From: Trichobilharzia szidati
Taxonomy: Eukaryota; Platyhelminthes; Trematoda; Strigeidida; Schistosomatidae
Length of the DNA: 64,000 nucleotides
Direction: 5' to 3'
NCBI GenBank assembly: GCA_944472155.2
Contig: OX235274.1
Coordinates: 38,686,052-38,750,051, forward strand
Shown: piece after piece, positions 33,140 to 43,415 of the stretch
How positions within the stretch are numbered: the stretch's first letter is position 1
How the letters are laid out: each line of letters starts with the position of its first letter
Program-made: the position numbers and the translations under genes
Notes under the pieces: model-generated
The model's input: the letters and a program-made list of their open reading frames with translations, nothing else
Told to the model about the DNA's origin: nothing
Databases searched by the model: none

Positions 33140-33345
33140 AATGAGTTGGAAAAGTTGGAATTCACGGGTGAATGGATTCCACTCCAAGTGGCTAAATGTC
33201 CAATGAGCTCTGTGTTGTAACTATGGTCTGACTACTGACTGGTTCAGGAGTATACACTACTGAAGAGTCCGAGCATTGGACGAAATAGCTATCCAGTGCT
33301 CTCAGCTGGTTTTTTGATGATTTCTCAAACTGATGTTGGTTTGTG
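33140..33345 (+). mobile_element. HHR-SINE with near-intact hammerhead
   Basis: The head is short and B box poor; the hammerhead at 33255-33298 is well kept. Ends at AACTGATGTTGGTTTG, where PLE sequence begins. Confidence 0.7.
33255..33298 (+). ncRNA. Near-intact hammerhead core in HHR-SINE
   Basis: The box is CTGAAGA (33260-33266), stem II GTCC (33267-33270) with GGAC (33278-33281), and GAAA is at 33282-33285. Stem III is the palindrome ATAGCTAT (33285-33292), giving an ATC cleavage triplet. Stem I is CACT (33255-33258) with AGTG (33295-33298) plus one mismatch next to the core (A33259, C33294). The compensated change in stem III, compared with CAGCTG elsewhere, keeps the palindrome. Confidence 0.65.
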
Positions 33346-34340
33346 AAATTCACATGCGAAAAGGAATCCCAAGACAGAATTGCCTTCCTGGATGTCCTAC
33401 TGACAAGAAAACCAGATGGTAGCATAAAGAAAGAAATTTACATAGAAAAAGTACTTGGACAAGACACTATACACATTTTCACAGCTTCGTTCCTCTCAGT
33501 TACAAAATAAATTAAATAAAGACTCTCATTCGGCCACAAAGTTAGTTAGAGCTATATGCTCAGAAGAAGTAACTGAAGATGAATTAAGCATTGTATATGA
33601 TACTTTGATCAAAAATAGCTATCCCGAAAAATTTATCAAGAAACACATGACAAAGAAAGCGGAAAAGGACTACTCGCTATCTGTAAACAAGAAGCCACTT
33701 TATATACGACTACAATTCAAGGGCGATATACCAAGTCAGATAATTACGAAGAAATTAAGAAAATCAGTTCAAAGAACTTTTAATGCTGGCGAACTACACG
33801 TATTATTCTCTGCACGACCGATGGTGCTACCTCGACTGAAAGATGAAGTACCTAGACTAGCCACTTCAAATTGTATCTACCAATTCAACTGAGCTTGTGG
33901 AGCGAGTTATATTGGCCGTTGCTCTAGGAACTTGATACTGGGTGCGTAATAAATTGCCAAAAACATCGAAGCACCGCATGCTCCAAACAGCAGAGGCTAT
34001 TGCAATTCGTCTCAAGCAACCAGTGCTCTGTGTTCAAAAGAAGCAAGTCCAGCCCCTACTACTGCCCTGGCCGGCCTTCAGTAGAGACTATAAATTCATG
34101 AATTTGTAATATTATCTTTCCTAATTTTTCTGACATTCAGTGTATTGTTATGTTGATGCTATTGAACTGTAATCTATCAGTATTATTGATTCGATGTTAT
34201 TTAAACAACATTAATGTTGTTCATAACACTAATTCATTCATTCACTATAATGTGTATATATAACTGTAGAGCCTGATGATGAACTTATTGAAAAGAGTAC
34301 TCTTTGTTCAGTATCCATTCTTTTGAAAACCTAACATTTG
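33345..34340 (+). mobile_element. PLE, RT end, endonuclease and hammerhead terminus
   Basis: RIAFLDVLLTRKPDGSIKK opens the fragment. After a shift the frame 33455-33892 has KNSYPEKFIKKHMTKKAEK and LYIRLQFKGDIPSQIITKK, ending before CIYQF with a stop in place of the finger. An internal deletion joins GASYIGRCSRN-like sequence to TAEAIAIRLKQPVLCVQKK (33985-34050). The terminus ends with the hammerhead at 34269. Confidence 0.85.
34269..34309 (+). ncRNA. Hammerhead ribozyme motif, PLE terminus
   Basis: Stem I is GAGC (34269-34272) with GTTC (34306-34309), allowing one G-U pair. The box CTGATGA (34273-34279) is canonical and GAAA begins at 34290. Stem III is a 12-nt palindrome AAGAGTACTCTT (34293-34304), and T34305 is at the cleavage position. 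Stem II is very short (GA with TT), with one extra base after the box. It closes the 3' region of the PLE at 33345-34340. The weak stem II makes activity uncertain. Confidence 0.6.
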
Positions 34341-34939
34341 GAATTTATCCAAATACCCCACAAAATTTATAATCTGAGTTCTTTTGATGCTTCAGATTAA
34401 ACACGCACGTTTTGCAGTGTGACATCATCAATAATCGGAAAAATGTCAGTTCGCTACCTTTTTAAAATTTTTAATATAAATTTTCGACTCATTAAAAATT
34501 ACGTCACTGTCCTTCTTCCTATAATAAATTTTGACTTAGCATTTGTACACCCTAATTAACTTATAATTTCTTCTAACTAACGTTTACTGGATTTAATTTT
34601 GAAATCCATTCAGTGTTTGATATATACGGTTTTCTGAAAGAACTTATGACGGAATTTGACTAACAATCATGCTAATAAATGAATCGGTCATAAAGTTAAC
34701 CATACGTCTTTCAGCAATATAAAGTTTTTCATTGTTGACTGTCAAATTTTAAATTGTTCGCTTATAAATAAGGCAAGGACTTTTGTTTTAATTAGTTAAT
34801 TGTAGCTTATGAGATATGATAGGATAAAGAAGGCAGTTTCAAGGAACAAGAACTCTAAAATTCCTCTTTTTTTAAGATCAGTGTAAAAGAGGATTTATTT
34901 ATTGATGGAAAATTTTTAAAAGCGGTTCTTTTGAGTCTC
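34341..34939. other. Unassigned AT-rich stretch
   Basis: No repeat family or exon with both splice sites found. Confidence 0.5.
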
Positions 34940-35019
34940 TTTTGTTTCTAATTCATCATTTACACGATTTCAATATAGCAAAAACATTCATTCAGACATC
35001 TATAAAACACAAAATAATC

Positions 35020-35060
35020 GAGCAAAGAATATCCTTTTCGATAATTTCCTCTTCTGGCTC
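35020..35060 (-). ncRNA. Hammerhead-like motif, left inverted PLE terminus
   Basis: On the minus strand GAGC pairs with GCTC, and GAAA and the near-palindromic stem III are present. The box reads CAGAAGA, so the conserved U is replaced. It is the inverted partner of the motif at 35650-35690. Confidence 0.5.
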
Positions 35061-35649
35061 TACAATTATATATATGTTTATATACATAGAATATTCTAGA
35101 TTAGTAGTCAATAACAATATTAGTGTTTTTTAAATAATATCGATTTGTAAAGTAAGATCAATGGAATTACAGTTCATTAAAGATGCTTAAATTATAATAA
35201 TAATAATAAAGATATAGTAGCAAATAGAATATCAACTAAAATTAGGAAAATTCCACGAAAATTGAGGATCATTCAAACCTAGATGGCCAAGGTAATGATA
35301 ATGTCTGAACTAACTTCTTTTGGATGCACAAATTAGGCTTCTTAATATGGATCCCAACAGCCTCAGCAATATTTAGTAGTCGAACTCTTAAGGCAAAATT
35401 GAGATTCGTAGGTATGCGGTAAATGACCCTGAAAGCATAGTTAACGTCAATCTTGTGTTCTGTCTCCACAAGATGAGACAGAATAGCGCTGCGAATAGAT
35501 TTTGTTTGTCCTTTGCTTAACCAGGCAGGGTGATGTCCGGAAATTCGACGAGATCATATTTTACAAATCGATATTATTTAAAAAAACTAATATTGCTATT
35601 AACTACTAATCTAGAATATTCTGTGTATATAAACATATATATAATTGTA

Positions 35650-35690
35650 GAGCCGGAAGAGGAATTTATCGAAAAGAATATTCTTTGCTC
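35650..35690 (+). ncRNA. Hammerhead-like motif, right inverted PLE terminus
   Basis: GAGC (35650-35653) pairs with GCTC (35687-35690), GAAA is at 35671-35674, and stem III is the perfect palindrome AAGAATATTCTT. The box is CGGAAGA, with the conserved U lost. Confidence 0.5.
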
Positions 35691-35740
35691 GATTATTTTG
35701 TGATTTACACGATTGCGAAATGTTTTGAGTATCAAACTGA

Positions 35741-36048
35741 AATCACTAGTTAGTCCAAGGAAGACTTGACAAATAAATTCACGAACAGAAATGAAATTCA
35801 TTATGAAAAGATTGTTGGGTCAAAAAAAACAAATAAACTAGAAATGAAGTTTATAAAGTGTGGTTATGAAAAAAAATAATTGTTCCTCAATCTGTCAAAA
35901 CAGATCAGCTTCATAGTTTGCGATTTGGATTGATAGTGTCATTCTGGGGAAGCTTTTGAAGAGACTAATTTTAGAGATATGTAATTACGAATATACTTTT
36001 GCTTTATTAAATTACAGAAAATACCCATTGAGTCATGAAGCAAATAAA
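35741..36048. other. Unassigned stretch
   Basis: Possibly more PLE 3' region (a frame continues to 35801); nothing further. Confidence 0.4.
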
Positions 36049-37520
36049 AGACAATTCAGCGAAGAAAATTTCCTTTATCGACGAAATCATCTTCACAGGG
36101 TGTTATTATTATTATATCCTTTAATTACTAGAGGAACATAGGGCTTCAGCCGTGCGTCTCCATTGCGTTCGGTTCTCTGCTAGAGTCTTCACCTGGCTCA
36201 ATGTCTGCCCACACGTTTTCATCTCCTCTTCACATGACCTCCTCCAAGTCACCCTTGCACTGATGACCAACTCGCCGCTTCCCTTTCGCGTTCCACTCGA
36301 GCAATGACTTGTCTAGTGATGTCACTTGATGGTTTCCTCAGAGTATGGCCAATCCATCTCCATTTCTCCCTGCCTATTTGTTTCACAATTGGTTCCACCC
36401 GAGTTGGTTCGCTCCCAGAGATCTCTGTTGATGATCTTTTCTGGCCGGCCATCTGATCTTGAGTATTGAGCGAAGACAACTGTTAATGAAGGTCTGTAGT
36501 TTGTTTGAGGTGCTCTTCATGAGGCGCTAAGTCTCTGATCCGTATAGTAGCACTGACTTCACATTGGAGTTGAAAATCCGGATCTTATTTTTGATGCTGA
36601 GTGCTGTTGACCTCCACACAGACTTGAGAGTAGTGAAAGTTTGTCTTGCTTTTCCGATTCTTGCTTTGATATCCTCGTCAGTTCCGTCCGCTTGTAGTTG
36701 AAACGATGCTTCCCAGGCTGTGCAGTAATATTTATATTTACCAAAAATGTATAATTGTCCATTTTTGAGTAATAGGGGGTGACGTAGTTGACACAGTTAC
36801 TCAAAGTGGCTTTTGAAGTGAAAATAAGAAATGTAAATTACTTATTGCTCAATGGCACAAAGGAAGAAAGGGTTAGAAATTTGTTAAGGTTAAAATTGTT
36901 ATTGACTGAGTAGAAAGGTAGCTGAGAGTCAATTTAAAAAGTGGGAAGACGGTGTGACAATGTTCAAAATGAACATATGAGTGTGAAAACAGTGAATTAA
37001 TTATTAAAGTAAAATCAAACTGAAAGAAAAATTTAAAATTTAAAAAACAAACATAAAACAAAATTTTTTTACAGGGAACGACTAGTGAAGAGGTTAAGAC
37101 CATGGCAGAATAAGAGACTGGACAAAACATTTCTGCATATAGAGTTCGGGGTTGTATTGACTAACCGCCAACGTCCCCACTATACACAAACGCCGAAACC
37201 TGACGCCCTTTTTATCACTTGGCGCTACCTTGAAGATAATCGTGAAAGGTGACTCTGGTGGAGCTACATGGCTTGGGTTCCCCAACTGCTCGACAACTGA
37301 GCTATTAATTGTTTTGCATTGAGTACTACGCAATTTACAACTTTTATGCCTTACTTCTAAAGTCACTTCTCAGTAATTATATCAATTATGTCACCCCCTA
37401 TTACTCAAAAAATAAATTACTATACATTTTTCATAAATATGGATATGACTGTGCAACCTCTTAAGATGATTTCGTCGATAAAAAGATTTTCTTCTCTGAA
37501 TTGTCTTTCATTATATTAGT
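36049..37520 (-). mobile_element. PLE with inverted termini, left terminus split by a LINE
   Basis: Coding tail on the minus strand at 37094-37366 (SSVVEQLGNPSHVAPPESPF, ending MQKCFVQSLILPWS). Right terminus 37375-37520 (TCACCCCCTATTACTC, GATGATTTCGTCGATAAA). The left terminus is its reverse complement in two pieces, 36049-36104 and 36715-36790, separated by a LINE. Confidence 0.8.
36105..36714 (-). mobile_element. RTE-like LINE inserted into a PLE terminus
   Basis: 3' tail at left (ACTAGAGGAACATAGGGCTTC after a TTA run). Minus frame 36249-36479 has PIVKQIGREKWRWIGHTLRK. It is 5'-truncated in the KARIGKAR region (36660-36714). The insertion is younger than the PLE. Confidence 0.85.
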
Positions 37521-37612
37521 TTATTTTGAGTCATACGAAAATGCAAACTAATGGTAGGTAAGTAAACTAAGAATATTTATTCATATGTGGCTTAAGCGAG
37601 GAATTTTCGGTC

Positions 37613-38372
37613 CAGTTGTTCGCACGTTGAAAGATTCAGTTCATTTCTCTGGGGGTTTTAACCACATGAACATTTCCAATGAGTTCATGATGTCATTTGA
37701 TATATCCCAATTAATGAAACTGTCCATATAATCTGTCAACAAAACTGCTTCGGCAAACTGGAATTGAACTATCTCATCTGTCAGTAATTTTTAAGAATCT
37801 CATAACCCGTACTGGCTAAATTGACAAACTTCGAGTACTGACCATTCCATGGAGTCTTTCAGCGAACTGATCTCTGGAAATGGAAATCCCTATCACATGT
37901 TTTATATTGAAATCAAAACTTTCCATAGAAGTCATAGTACATTCCGAGTAGATAGAATGCATGACTCACTGCTGCACAATACAAATATGACAATGAAATT
38001 ATCGACAATAAGAAGTTGTTTCATAAGTTACGGGTTTCAACTTTTTTCCCCGAAAATTAGAGACGAAGATGTTTGCTAATACAGGGCTGAGTCAACTGAA
38101 ATTAGCTAAGTCATCTATTTGGCGGTAAACTATAATGTCACACTGGAATTGTACACCTATGGTACACATTAGCAGCAGATGTTTAAATTCTGGCACTGAG
38201 ACAGAGAAGATATGAATGCTGACAGATTTAATGAACAGTTTCATTAATTGTGATCCTTGTGAAGAAGAAGGTTATATCAAATGACATCATGAACTCATTG
38301 GAAATGTTCATGTGGTTCAAGCCCCAAAAGAAATGAACTGAATCTTTCAGGGTGCGAACAACTAGACGTTAT
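37613..38372. mobile_element. Inverted-repeat element, about 760 bp
   Basis: The left arm (from GTTGTTCGCACGTTGAAAG at 37617) and the reverse complement of the right arm (CTAGTTGTTCGCACCCTG) match through GATTCAGTTCATTTCT, CACATGAACATTTCC and AATGAGTTCATGATGTCATT, at least 90 bp per arm. Matching pieces continue inward (CAATTAATGAAACTGT). A 76-codon plus ORF (37849-38079) lies inside, unrecognised. It may be a DNA transposon remnant or foldback. Confidence 0.6.
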
Positions 38373-38794
38373 ATTTATTACTCAACTCCTTTGCCATTGT
38401 TTCCAAGCACTCTTCTTTTCACATTTGATACTTCTGTGTAATAAGCTGCGTGAGTGCTACATAAATTCCTGAGAACTGTTTATTACGTTTGTATTCTCCT
38501 GTCTACTGATGTCATGCAACACTTGCAAGTACGTTAAAATTGTGTTTTACGTTAAACTGATTGATTTCCTCACGTGCTGTGCACAGATAATGAGACGCAG
38601 ATGAAATAAATAATGTTACCACTTTATTATGCACAAACTGTTGTTGTAGCTTTACTCAGGTTCATGAAGGAGAATAAGCATATGAAGTAAGATTCTAATC
38701 ATAGATTCACCAGCTTCGACACACAGGTCTACACGCTAATGCTTCGCTATGCAAAAAAGGAAATATAAAGCATTTAACCCATTAATCTTTTTAC
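38373..38794. other. Unassigned stretch
   Basis: No feature. Confidence 0.5.
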
Positions 38795-39160
38795 TTCGAT
38801 TGGACACTAACTCACGTCATGCACCTAATCGTCCATTGGGTGCAGACTCAATTCTATCAGTCAGTTTTGCAATGCACCGCCACATCAGGTGGCTCGCCAT
38901 CATCTTGCACTCTGAATTTTTGTTATTTATTGGTTCGGGTTCAATCAAAAACCCGAATAGCTCAGTGGTAATTATCTCTGACTGCAGTACTGGATTATCC
39001 GGGTCTGAATCTCAGGAGGGACATGAGTTACTTCAAGACTGCATATACGCTTTGCTAACCTAGTGTCAAGACCACGAAACTTAAGTCCAGGGCTTCCTGA
39101 AAATCTCCTCCAGCCATCTAATAACAACCCTCTTGCTTCTTTACTGAATATGATTTGCGT
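38795..39160 (+). mobile_element. SINE-C, full-length
   Basis: 5' flank TTGGACACTAACTCACGTC; A box CGAATAGCTCAGTGGTAA; B box relic GGGTCTGAATCTCAGGAGG; 3' side CATATACGCTTTGCTAACC. Confidence 0.65.
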
Positions 39161-39879
39161 CTATCTGGATAACCTTTAAAATGATTACAGCTACTATATA
39201 CCAAATTTCACCGGACAATAAAGGTAGTTAGGTATTAAAATCCCGGTTTAAGTGAAGCATAAACTAGTGAGATAATCACATGCGTAAAAGATCAAAATTA
39301 GTTTTCTGAAAGGTTTTGGCGATTGATTCGACAAAGTAAACACTTCTGTATCAGTTATTTGTTAAACAAATGTCAATGACAACATTGATTGTGGGTTTTT
39401 AAGCGAAATAAACGAGAAACTAATAAAAGAAAAAGTAGTTTCCTATTACATGATGACGTCGATAGTTAATAGCTACTTCACTAAGATGTGCTACTGTGTA
39501 ATTTCATGCATTAACCGATCATATACAAATAATCAGACTGTACTTATAAATGCCGTTGTATGAATATATATAGAGATAAATACATTATACTATAACATAT
39601 ATGCGAAAACACGGATTGTTAGTTGAAAAAGTTACATTGCTATTATTCCCCTCAATAAAAATCCCAAGTATATAATGGGCATAATGTAGTTTTGTATCTT
39701 GGGTAATCGCATTTCACAGGCTTGTTGTTAATAAAGAAACTTAACTTACGCATACGTCAAAATGTTATTTCAAATACGAATTATTTTAAATGCAACTTTG
39801 ATGGTTACATGAGGCAAAAATATATTTTCCCTACCTAAATGAAATCGGAAACTGTAAGACAATGTTAAAATCGAAGCTG
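39161..39879. other. Unassigned AT-rich stretch
   Basis: No repeat family or exon recognised. Confidence 0.5.
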
Positions 39880-40460
39880 TCAAGAAGAGGAGCCTAAGAT
39901 TATCACCGAATTACTTGTAAGAGCGGTTATCCAGACAAGTTCATTCAGGAAAATATGAATTAAGCATCAAGGCAATTCAGTATGGCAATAGCTGCAAAAA
40001 AGCTTTTTTTCATACAACTCCAGTTTGTTGGTGATAAAATCAGCACGCCTGAACAGTGAAGTTGAAACAGCATTCAGTACAGCAGATTGCTGTATCTCTT
40101 CACAAACAATCCGATTTTACACTTTAGAAATAAGGAAAAAACTACTTAATTTCACCTGTTGCATGTGTAACCACAAGTTTGACTGCTCCTGAGGAGCCAG
40201 TTATATTGAACTTGCGGTTTGGCATCTTCATCGTTGTATTTCCAAACATCATCCTGCATGGTTGGGGGAGGGATGAACCTGATCTATTCGTGTACCTGTT
40301 TTAGCACACCCTATAGTTGATGAACATAAAGTTGATTTCTATAAAGCATTTGAAGTTATTTACTTCAGTCGGCGGTCTGCTTTTAATTTGGGTGACCGAA
40401 AAACCTCCATCAGTATCCTGCATTCAATTTCTCTTATTCGATTGGATTCAGTCTAGTGAG
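39880..40460 (+). mobile_element. PLE, heavily decayed
   Basis: Relics in order: SGYPDKFIQENM (near 39935), LQFVGDKIS (40015), NFTCCMCNHKFDCS (40150), GASYIELAVWH (40195), and DFYKAFEVIYFSR (40335). No clear terminus. Confidence 0.6.
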
Positions 40461-40889
40461 TTATGACTTCTAATTGTACTGTTTACTCTGGCGAGTATTT
40501 AAAACTTTTATAATCTGCTCATTTGCAAGTTTTTACTACACATGAGAAAAACCATTGTCGTCGATGGTAGCTTATCCCAATACATTAGATGACCTTTCCT
40601 GTTTGGTGTCCTTGATTCACAAAATGTAGTCCTGAACTTTTTACAATCGTCATTCAACAAAATGTCATGGTTTTCTCGAAGAAGAAAAAGAAGACATTTC
40701 ACTTAATGGATTGGTTTGAAGTTCAGACAGAACTGTGTTACACTATCTGTCAGTTAACCTTTAATTTGAAGATCGGGAACGAAGAGAAACTGTGGTGAAG
40801 TTAACTCCGCTGAAAATTATGTAAATTCTGTAAACATTATTCAGAATAAGGTCATCATTATTATTGCATTCCGGCTAATATTATTTTGG
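40461..40889. other. Unassigned stretch
   Basis: Minus ORF 40508-40702 (64 codons) has no match I recognise. Confidence 0.5.
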
Positions 40890-41075
40890 TTACAGGATTT
40901 CATCACCAGCTGACATCGGTTAGAGGACGACTGGAAAACCGGCTGTGAGTAATAGATAGCTGCTTCGTCTTAGTTTTGGACTCTTCACAGTACGCACTCG
41001 CTGGGTTCAAACCTGTAGGCAATCAGTCAAATCCGTACAAACCAATACTTGAATATTAATGAGATGTTCACTAGC
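40890..41075 (-). mobile_element. HHR-SINE, minus copy with deleted head
   Basis: 3' end and hammerhead relic (GCTTCGTCTTAGTTTTGGA). The head is replaced by a second 3' end, CAATCAGTCAAATCCGTAC. Confidence 0.6.
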
Positions 41076-41089
41076 AAATGGCTGCATTC

Positions 41090-41465
41090 AGGTAGGTAGT
41101 TACCTGGGGTTCTAGTGGGAAGTCTTGACCAGTAGAGTACAGCAGATCAGATGTGAGGACAAATACTCGCCGAAAACATTGGCTAGTGGTCATGCCATAT
41201 CACGAATTGGCAGAAGTTGAAATTCATGCACTGGCCATTGGATCGGGTCCTAGTGGCTTAATGGCATATGATCTCGCCTTGTAACCAGAAGGTCCTGGGT
41301 TCCAAGCCCAGTGGATTCGTACCGCTGAAGAGTCCCAAATTAGGCTGAAGAAACAGCTGTCCAGGACTTCCAGTTGGTTTTCTAATGGTTCTCTAACGGA
41401 TTTCAGCTCATGATAAAACCCTGCAACCAATCAATCACATCCCTACAAACCAATACTTGAATAAT
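41090..41465 (+). mobile_element. HHR-SINE, full-length
   Basis: The most complete plus copy. 5' body starts GTTACCTGGGGTTCTAGTGG, then AGCAGATCAGATGTGAGG and GAATTGGCAGAAGTTG. A box CCTAGTGGCTTAATGGC, B box CCTGGGTTCCAAGCC, hammerhead 41319-41367, and 3' end CATCCCTACAAACCAATAC. Length about 375 bp. Confidence 0.85.
41319..41367 (+). ncRNA. Hammerhead-like core with damaged stem II
   Basis: The box CTGAAGA (41325-41331), GAAA (41350-41353) and the palindromic stem III ACAGCTGT are kept. The 3' strand of stem II has an insertion (GGCTGAAG in place of GGAC), and stem I (GTACCG with CAGGAC) has two mismatches. Confidence 0.5.
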
Positions 41466-41905
41466 ATTATTTTGCTTGATGAGTTCATCTTCCACACACA
41501 CCTGAATAAGCCAAACCTGTATGTTCAGAGTAAATTAGTGCAGCCACTTTCCTTATTTTGGTCGGTGTTAAATGAATCTAAAAACTTGATAGTTTCACCC
41601 TCCTCTTAAGCTTTTTGCAATGAATCTTTATTCGAATTATTTTAATTTCCTTACTACTTCATCTTGAATTGCTTATTACATAACCGACTTAAACACTCAT
41701 TTATTTCTTAATTACTTCTTATTCTTCCAAAATTATGTATTGTGTAATCTAATCGTTGTAATCATTTCTAACCTTTAATTGTTTGTATTAATTTTCTTGG
41801 TTAATTACTAGCCCCCTCCCCGCCCCTCTGACATTTTGATATTCACTAATTACTGTTAAAACACACCTATCACCACTAGACTGGTAAATTTGTTTTTTCA
41901 AGAAT
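41466..41905 (+). mobile_element. PLE, protein end and 3' region
   Basis: LNKPNLYVQSKLVQPLSLFWS ends the protein (41490-41570). The 3' region matches 30740-31090, including CACCACTAGACTGGTAAA. Confidence 0.65.
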
Positions 41906-41919
41906 TAATTTATAGGGAT

Positions 41920-42035
41920 TCTATTTGTTTCACATTAGACGACAGATTGATATCATTTAGAGAAGCGCTGAAAACCAGGAAGTACTGGACAGCCCTTTCG
42001 TCCTAGTTTGGAACTCATCGGCAGTACCCACTCAC
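41920..42035 (-). mobile_element. HHR-SINE fragment, CCGATGA box
   Basis: Hammerhead with box CCGATGA (conserved U to C) and GAAAGGGCTGTCC; the head is cut after CAGTACCCACTCAC. Confidence 0.6.
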
Positions 42036-42861
42036 TTTGTTGTATTAAAAATGTTATATATTGTAGAGTACAGCCAGAGATGAGGATTTAACCAAAAAGT
42101 ATATCTATATATACATGTACATAGATTTCTTCTAGAGTCTCTGAAAATAACCGCAAGTCTTTGAAAATGAAACCTAAGTTAAAACTATACTGTGAAATAA
42201 TACTAATTAGGACAGAAATATTTTTACACTTTACTGTGCAAAGAAAAAATCCATGCCTTCAATAAAACCACTGCGTGTTCAAATAAATCTTTTTATGCTG
42301 ACGTTTTCATCACTGTCAGTTCAACGTAATCTAGATGATATTCACAAGTGTTGATTTTAAAAATAGGCCTCATGAAAAAGATATATATATCTAAGATACA
42401 TTTTGTGCTGTCTTTTCTGACAAGAAAGACATAATTTCAAGAACTGACAGCTACCTAGGCGCACATACCATAAAGAAATACATACACTTCATAACTGAAT
42501 TATGATCAACACTTGGTATTTTGTGAAGTGTTGACAGATTGGAAAAAAATGTACTTATTGAATGTAAAAACTGTGAGAATTTGGATTTAACCAGTAGTTA
42601 TGAAATTCTGCTTTATTAGGTCTTTAAACATATTCACGTTTGCTTCAAGTGTCAAAATGAATGAAGATGAAAGGTGGGAAATATACTGCAACGTCGCATT
42701 CTGTGTATGCTGAAAAACGTTTGTTCATTTCCTAGTACTATGATAGTTCTAATGATTTTAAACTAGGCTCCTTCGTGTATCTGCATCAGAAGGCAAATGT
42801 TATCGAAACGAAGAGACTGAATACAAGCGGCATAATTGCTATACAAACGTCAGAATGTTAG
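42036..42861. other. Unassigned stretch
   Basis: A TA-rich run near 42100-42125. No feature. Confidence 0.5.
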
Positions 42862-43050
42862 TCACGCTAGAAGGCAAGGTTTGATTCTTGACTGATGCAT
42901 TCTTAAACCTTGCCTAACCAACAGTAACCATAGAAAAGATGGAAAGTTGGACATGATACCAGCAACCTCACCCTCGTAGGAGCAATACCACTGTTATTGG
43001 AACTTCAGAGCTTGAAGCCATATATTCCACTCGTCAGTTCATAGAATTAA
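42862..43050 (+). mobile_element. SINE-A, diverged
   Basis: Weak head; body CCATAGAAAAGATGGAAAG; tail CTTGAAGCCATATATTCCAC. Confidence 0.55.
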
Positions 43051-43254
43051 AGAAGTCTGAATTTCACTACAAAATATCGGTAAACTTCTAGATATGCAAC
43101 CGGTTTTCATGAGATATGCAGTTTTTGACGACATGATACTAACCGATTCTAATATATGCGGTATATTTAGTGGCCATTCCTGGTAAGGTTTTACTAGCTA
43201 TAAATTGTTATCGCTTAGGTTGTGGTAAATTTGCGACTTTAGAAAATCACGTAG

Positions 43255-43415
43255 CTTATTTTTTATATTTTTGATTACAGCTTGATGCCACACCGTATTT
43301 TCAGTACAAGTATGGAATTTTCAGCATGGATATCGGTAGCGTCGGCAGGGGATCGAACCCCGGACCATGTGGATGGTCGGCGAGAGTCCTAACCACTGTG
43401 CCACTGACGCAGTTT
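43255..43415 (-). mobile_element. SINE-B, internally deleted
   Basis: Tail at left (TTGATTACAGCTTGATGCC, TACAAGTATGGAATTTTC). The body is shortened. The head is well kept (GGGGATCGAACCCCGGACC, CCACTGTGCCACTGACGC). Confidence 0.75.

Larger units (their letters stand above)
34940..35740 (-). mobile_element. PLE flanked by inverted hammerhead termini
   Basis: The central minus-strand coding tail (35269-35469: HKIDVNYAFRVIYRI, KKPNLCIQKKLVQ) lies between an inverted pair of termini at 34940-35110 and 35575-35740, each with a hammerhead motif. Close sister of 62150-62945. Confidence 0.8.

Noticed and set aside
36873..37130. Hydrophobic minus ORF as a membrane protein exon
   Set aside because: It lies inside the PLE flanked by inverted termini and is low-complexity AT-rich sequence without splice support.
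38939..39010. tRNA gene (CGAATAGCTCAGTGGTAA)
   Set aside because: B box is eroded and the flanks match SINE-C copies at 24.6 and 51.7 kb.
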